Part shown: in pieces, positions 6,101-6,480 of the stretch | Layout: each line of letters begins with the position of its first letter | How positions within the stretch are numbered: position 1 is the stretch's first letter | Assembly (NCBI GenBank): GCA_023416175.1 | Contig: JAEZIE010000007.1 | Coordinates: forward strand, 1 to 6,480 | Direction of reading: 5' to 3' | DNA length: 6,480 bases | Source of the DNA: Bacillota bacterium | GTDB taxonomy: Bacteria > Bacillota > Clostridia > Christensenellales > CAG-138 | Notes under the pieces: generated by a model | What the model was told of the DNA's origin: nothing | Seen by the model: only the letters and a program-made list of their open reading frames with translations | Databases searched by the model: none | Position numbers and translations under genes: made by a program

Positions 6101-6239
6101 TTGGGGCTCTGCCCCAAACCCCGCTTAGGGCTGTAACAGCCCTAAGGACCCTTCTGCAAACGCCCTTGAAAGGGCATTTGTGAAACGGGATTCACAAGGG
6201 ATGTATCCTTGGGTGGGAGTTTGAGGGCAAAGCCCTCGA
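6101..6239 (+). repeat. Dense array of hairpins (structured intergenic element)
   Basis: In 139 bases after the ATPase gene there are at least five stems: TTGGGGC-tct-GCCCCAA (6101-6117); CTTAGGGCTG-taa-CAGCCCTAAG (6124-6146, 10 bp perfect); GCCCT-tgaa-AGGGC with flanking GCAAA/TTTGT (6156-6181); CAAGGGAT-gt-ATCCTTG with a one-base bulge (6195-6211); and TTGAGGGC-aaa-GCCCTCGA (6221-6239). A rival stem TTGTGAA-acggga-TTCACAA (6178-6197) competes with two of them. No open reading frame of merit covers it. It looks like an interspersed palindromic repeat or a structured RNA; I do not recognise a named family. Confidence 0.65.
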
Positions 6240-6260
6240 AAAAGTTAATCAAAATTTTTG

Positions 6261-6290
6261 GGCTCCGGTATGAATGCCGGAGCCGCTCTG
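6261..6290 (+). terminator. Likely shared terminator between convergent genes
   Basis: GGCTCCGG (6261-6268) pairs with CCGGAGCC (6277-6284), extended inward by a T-G and an A-T pair to leave a TGAA loop. It lies between the plus-strand ATPase gene and the minus-strand acetyltransferase, whose stop is 8 bases away. U-tracts are modest on both strands (GCTCTGTTTA on plus; CAAAAATTTTG on minus), so it is probably a bidirectional terminator of moderate strength. Confidence 0.6.
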
Positions 6291-6291
6291 T

Positions 6292-6480
6292 TTATAGCTC
6301 GATCCAGTAACGCTTAACCATGCGCTTACCGTCCGAAACCATGTTTTCCATTACGCCGCCGTTTGCCTCAATCGTGCGGCTGCTTGCGATGTTTTCACTG
6401 TTGCAGGTGAGAAGGCAGCGGTTGAGCTTACATTCCTCCCGGCAAAAGAGGAGTGCCTGCCGCAGCATTTCCTTTGCGTA
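6292..6480 (-). CDS. GNAT-family N-acetyltransferase, C-terminal part
   Basis: On the minus strand the sequence reads open from the window edge for 62 residues to a TAA at 6294-6292. GNAT enzymes move an acetyl group from acetyl-CoA to an amine. The visible part covers the C-terminal half of the fold: the helix after the acetyl-CoA loop (Y-A-K-E-M-L-R-Q-A-L-L-F), then the strand C-L-L-T-C and the motif N-S-E-N-I-A-S-S-R-T-I-E-A-N-G-G (27-42), and a final strand R-Y-W-I-E-L. This N-x-x-N-x-x-S pattern before a Gly-Gly is typical of the family's end. The N-terminus and the acetyl-CoA loop lie beyond the window. Substrate unknown. It is convergent with the importer operon and probably unrelated to it. 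Confidence 0.85.
   Translation of the reverse strand, partial: YAKEMLRQALLFCREECKLNRCLLTCNSENIASSRTIEANGGVMENMVSDGKRMVKRYWIEL

Noticed and set aside
6101..6239. CRISPR array
   Set aside because: The repeated elements are short palindromes of differing sequence and spacing, with no direct repeat of constant length and no cas genes nearby.

Overview
The window looks like ordinary chromosomal DNA from a Gram-positive bacterium of the phylum Bacillota, most likely an uncultured or gut-type member of the class Clostridia. The reasons are strong AAAGGAG-type ribosome binding sites 8 bases before several starts, intrinsic terminators, a lipoprotein-anchored solute-binding protein, an adjacent serC-serA pair with a short ACT-less SerA, and moderately high GC. 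The genus cannot be named from the sequence alone. The standard genetic code is in use: TAA, TAG and TGA all end genes here.

Layout. Bases 1-1301 hold the last two genes of a nucleoside or simple-sugar ABC importer operon (BmpA/NupPQ type): the C-terminal part of one permease and then a second permease. The second permease has a well-placed ribosome binding site and an ATG that overlaps the upstream stop, but its fourth codon is TAA. It is either a 5'-end nonsense mutant or the site of a base error. Bases 1391-3489 hold serC and serA, the first two enzymes of phosphoserine-pathway serine synthesis, with a terminator-like hairpin between them and a good terminator after serA. Bases 3653-6095 hold a complete polar amino acid ABC importer: promoter, lipoprotein substrate-binding protein, hairpin plus possible internal promoter, permease, and ATPase overlapping the permease by 14 bases. 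After it comes a dense array of small hairpins (6101-6239) and a shared convergent terminator (6261-6284). The 3' end of a GNAT N-acetyltransferase gene lies on the minus strand (6292-6480) and runs out of the window.

How they work together. The theme is nutrient supply: nucleoside or sugar salvage, serine synthesis and amino acid uptake. The three units appear to be separately transcribed. The amino acid importer carries the clearest regulatory DNA: a consensus-like promoter whose -35 box lies inside an inverted repeat, with three GCAAAT repeats around it.

I found no sign of a previously undescribed system such as a defence island, mobile element or CRISPR array. The points most worth a second look are the early stop codon in the second permease, the multi-hairpin intergenic element at 6101-6239 and the operator-like region at 3622-3668.
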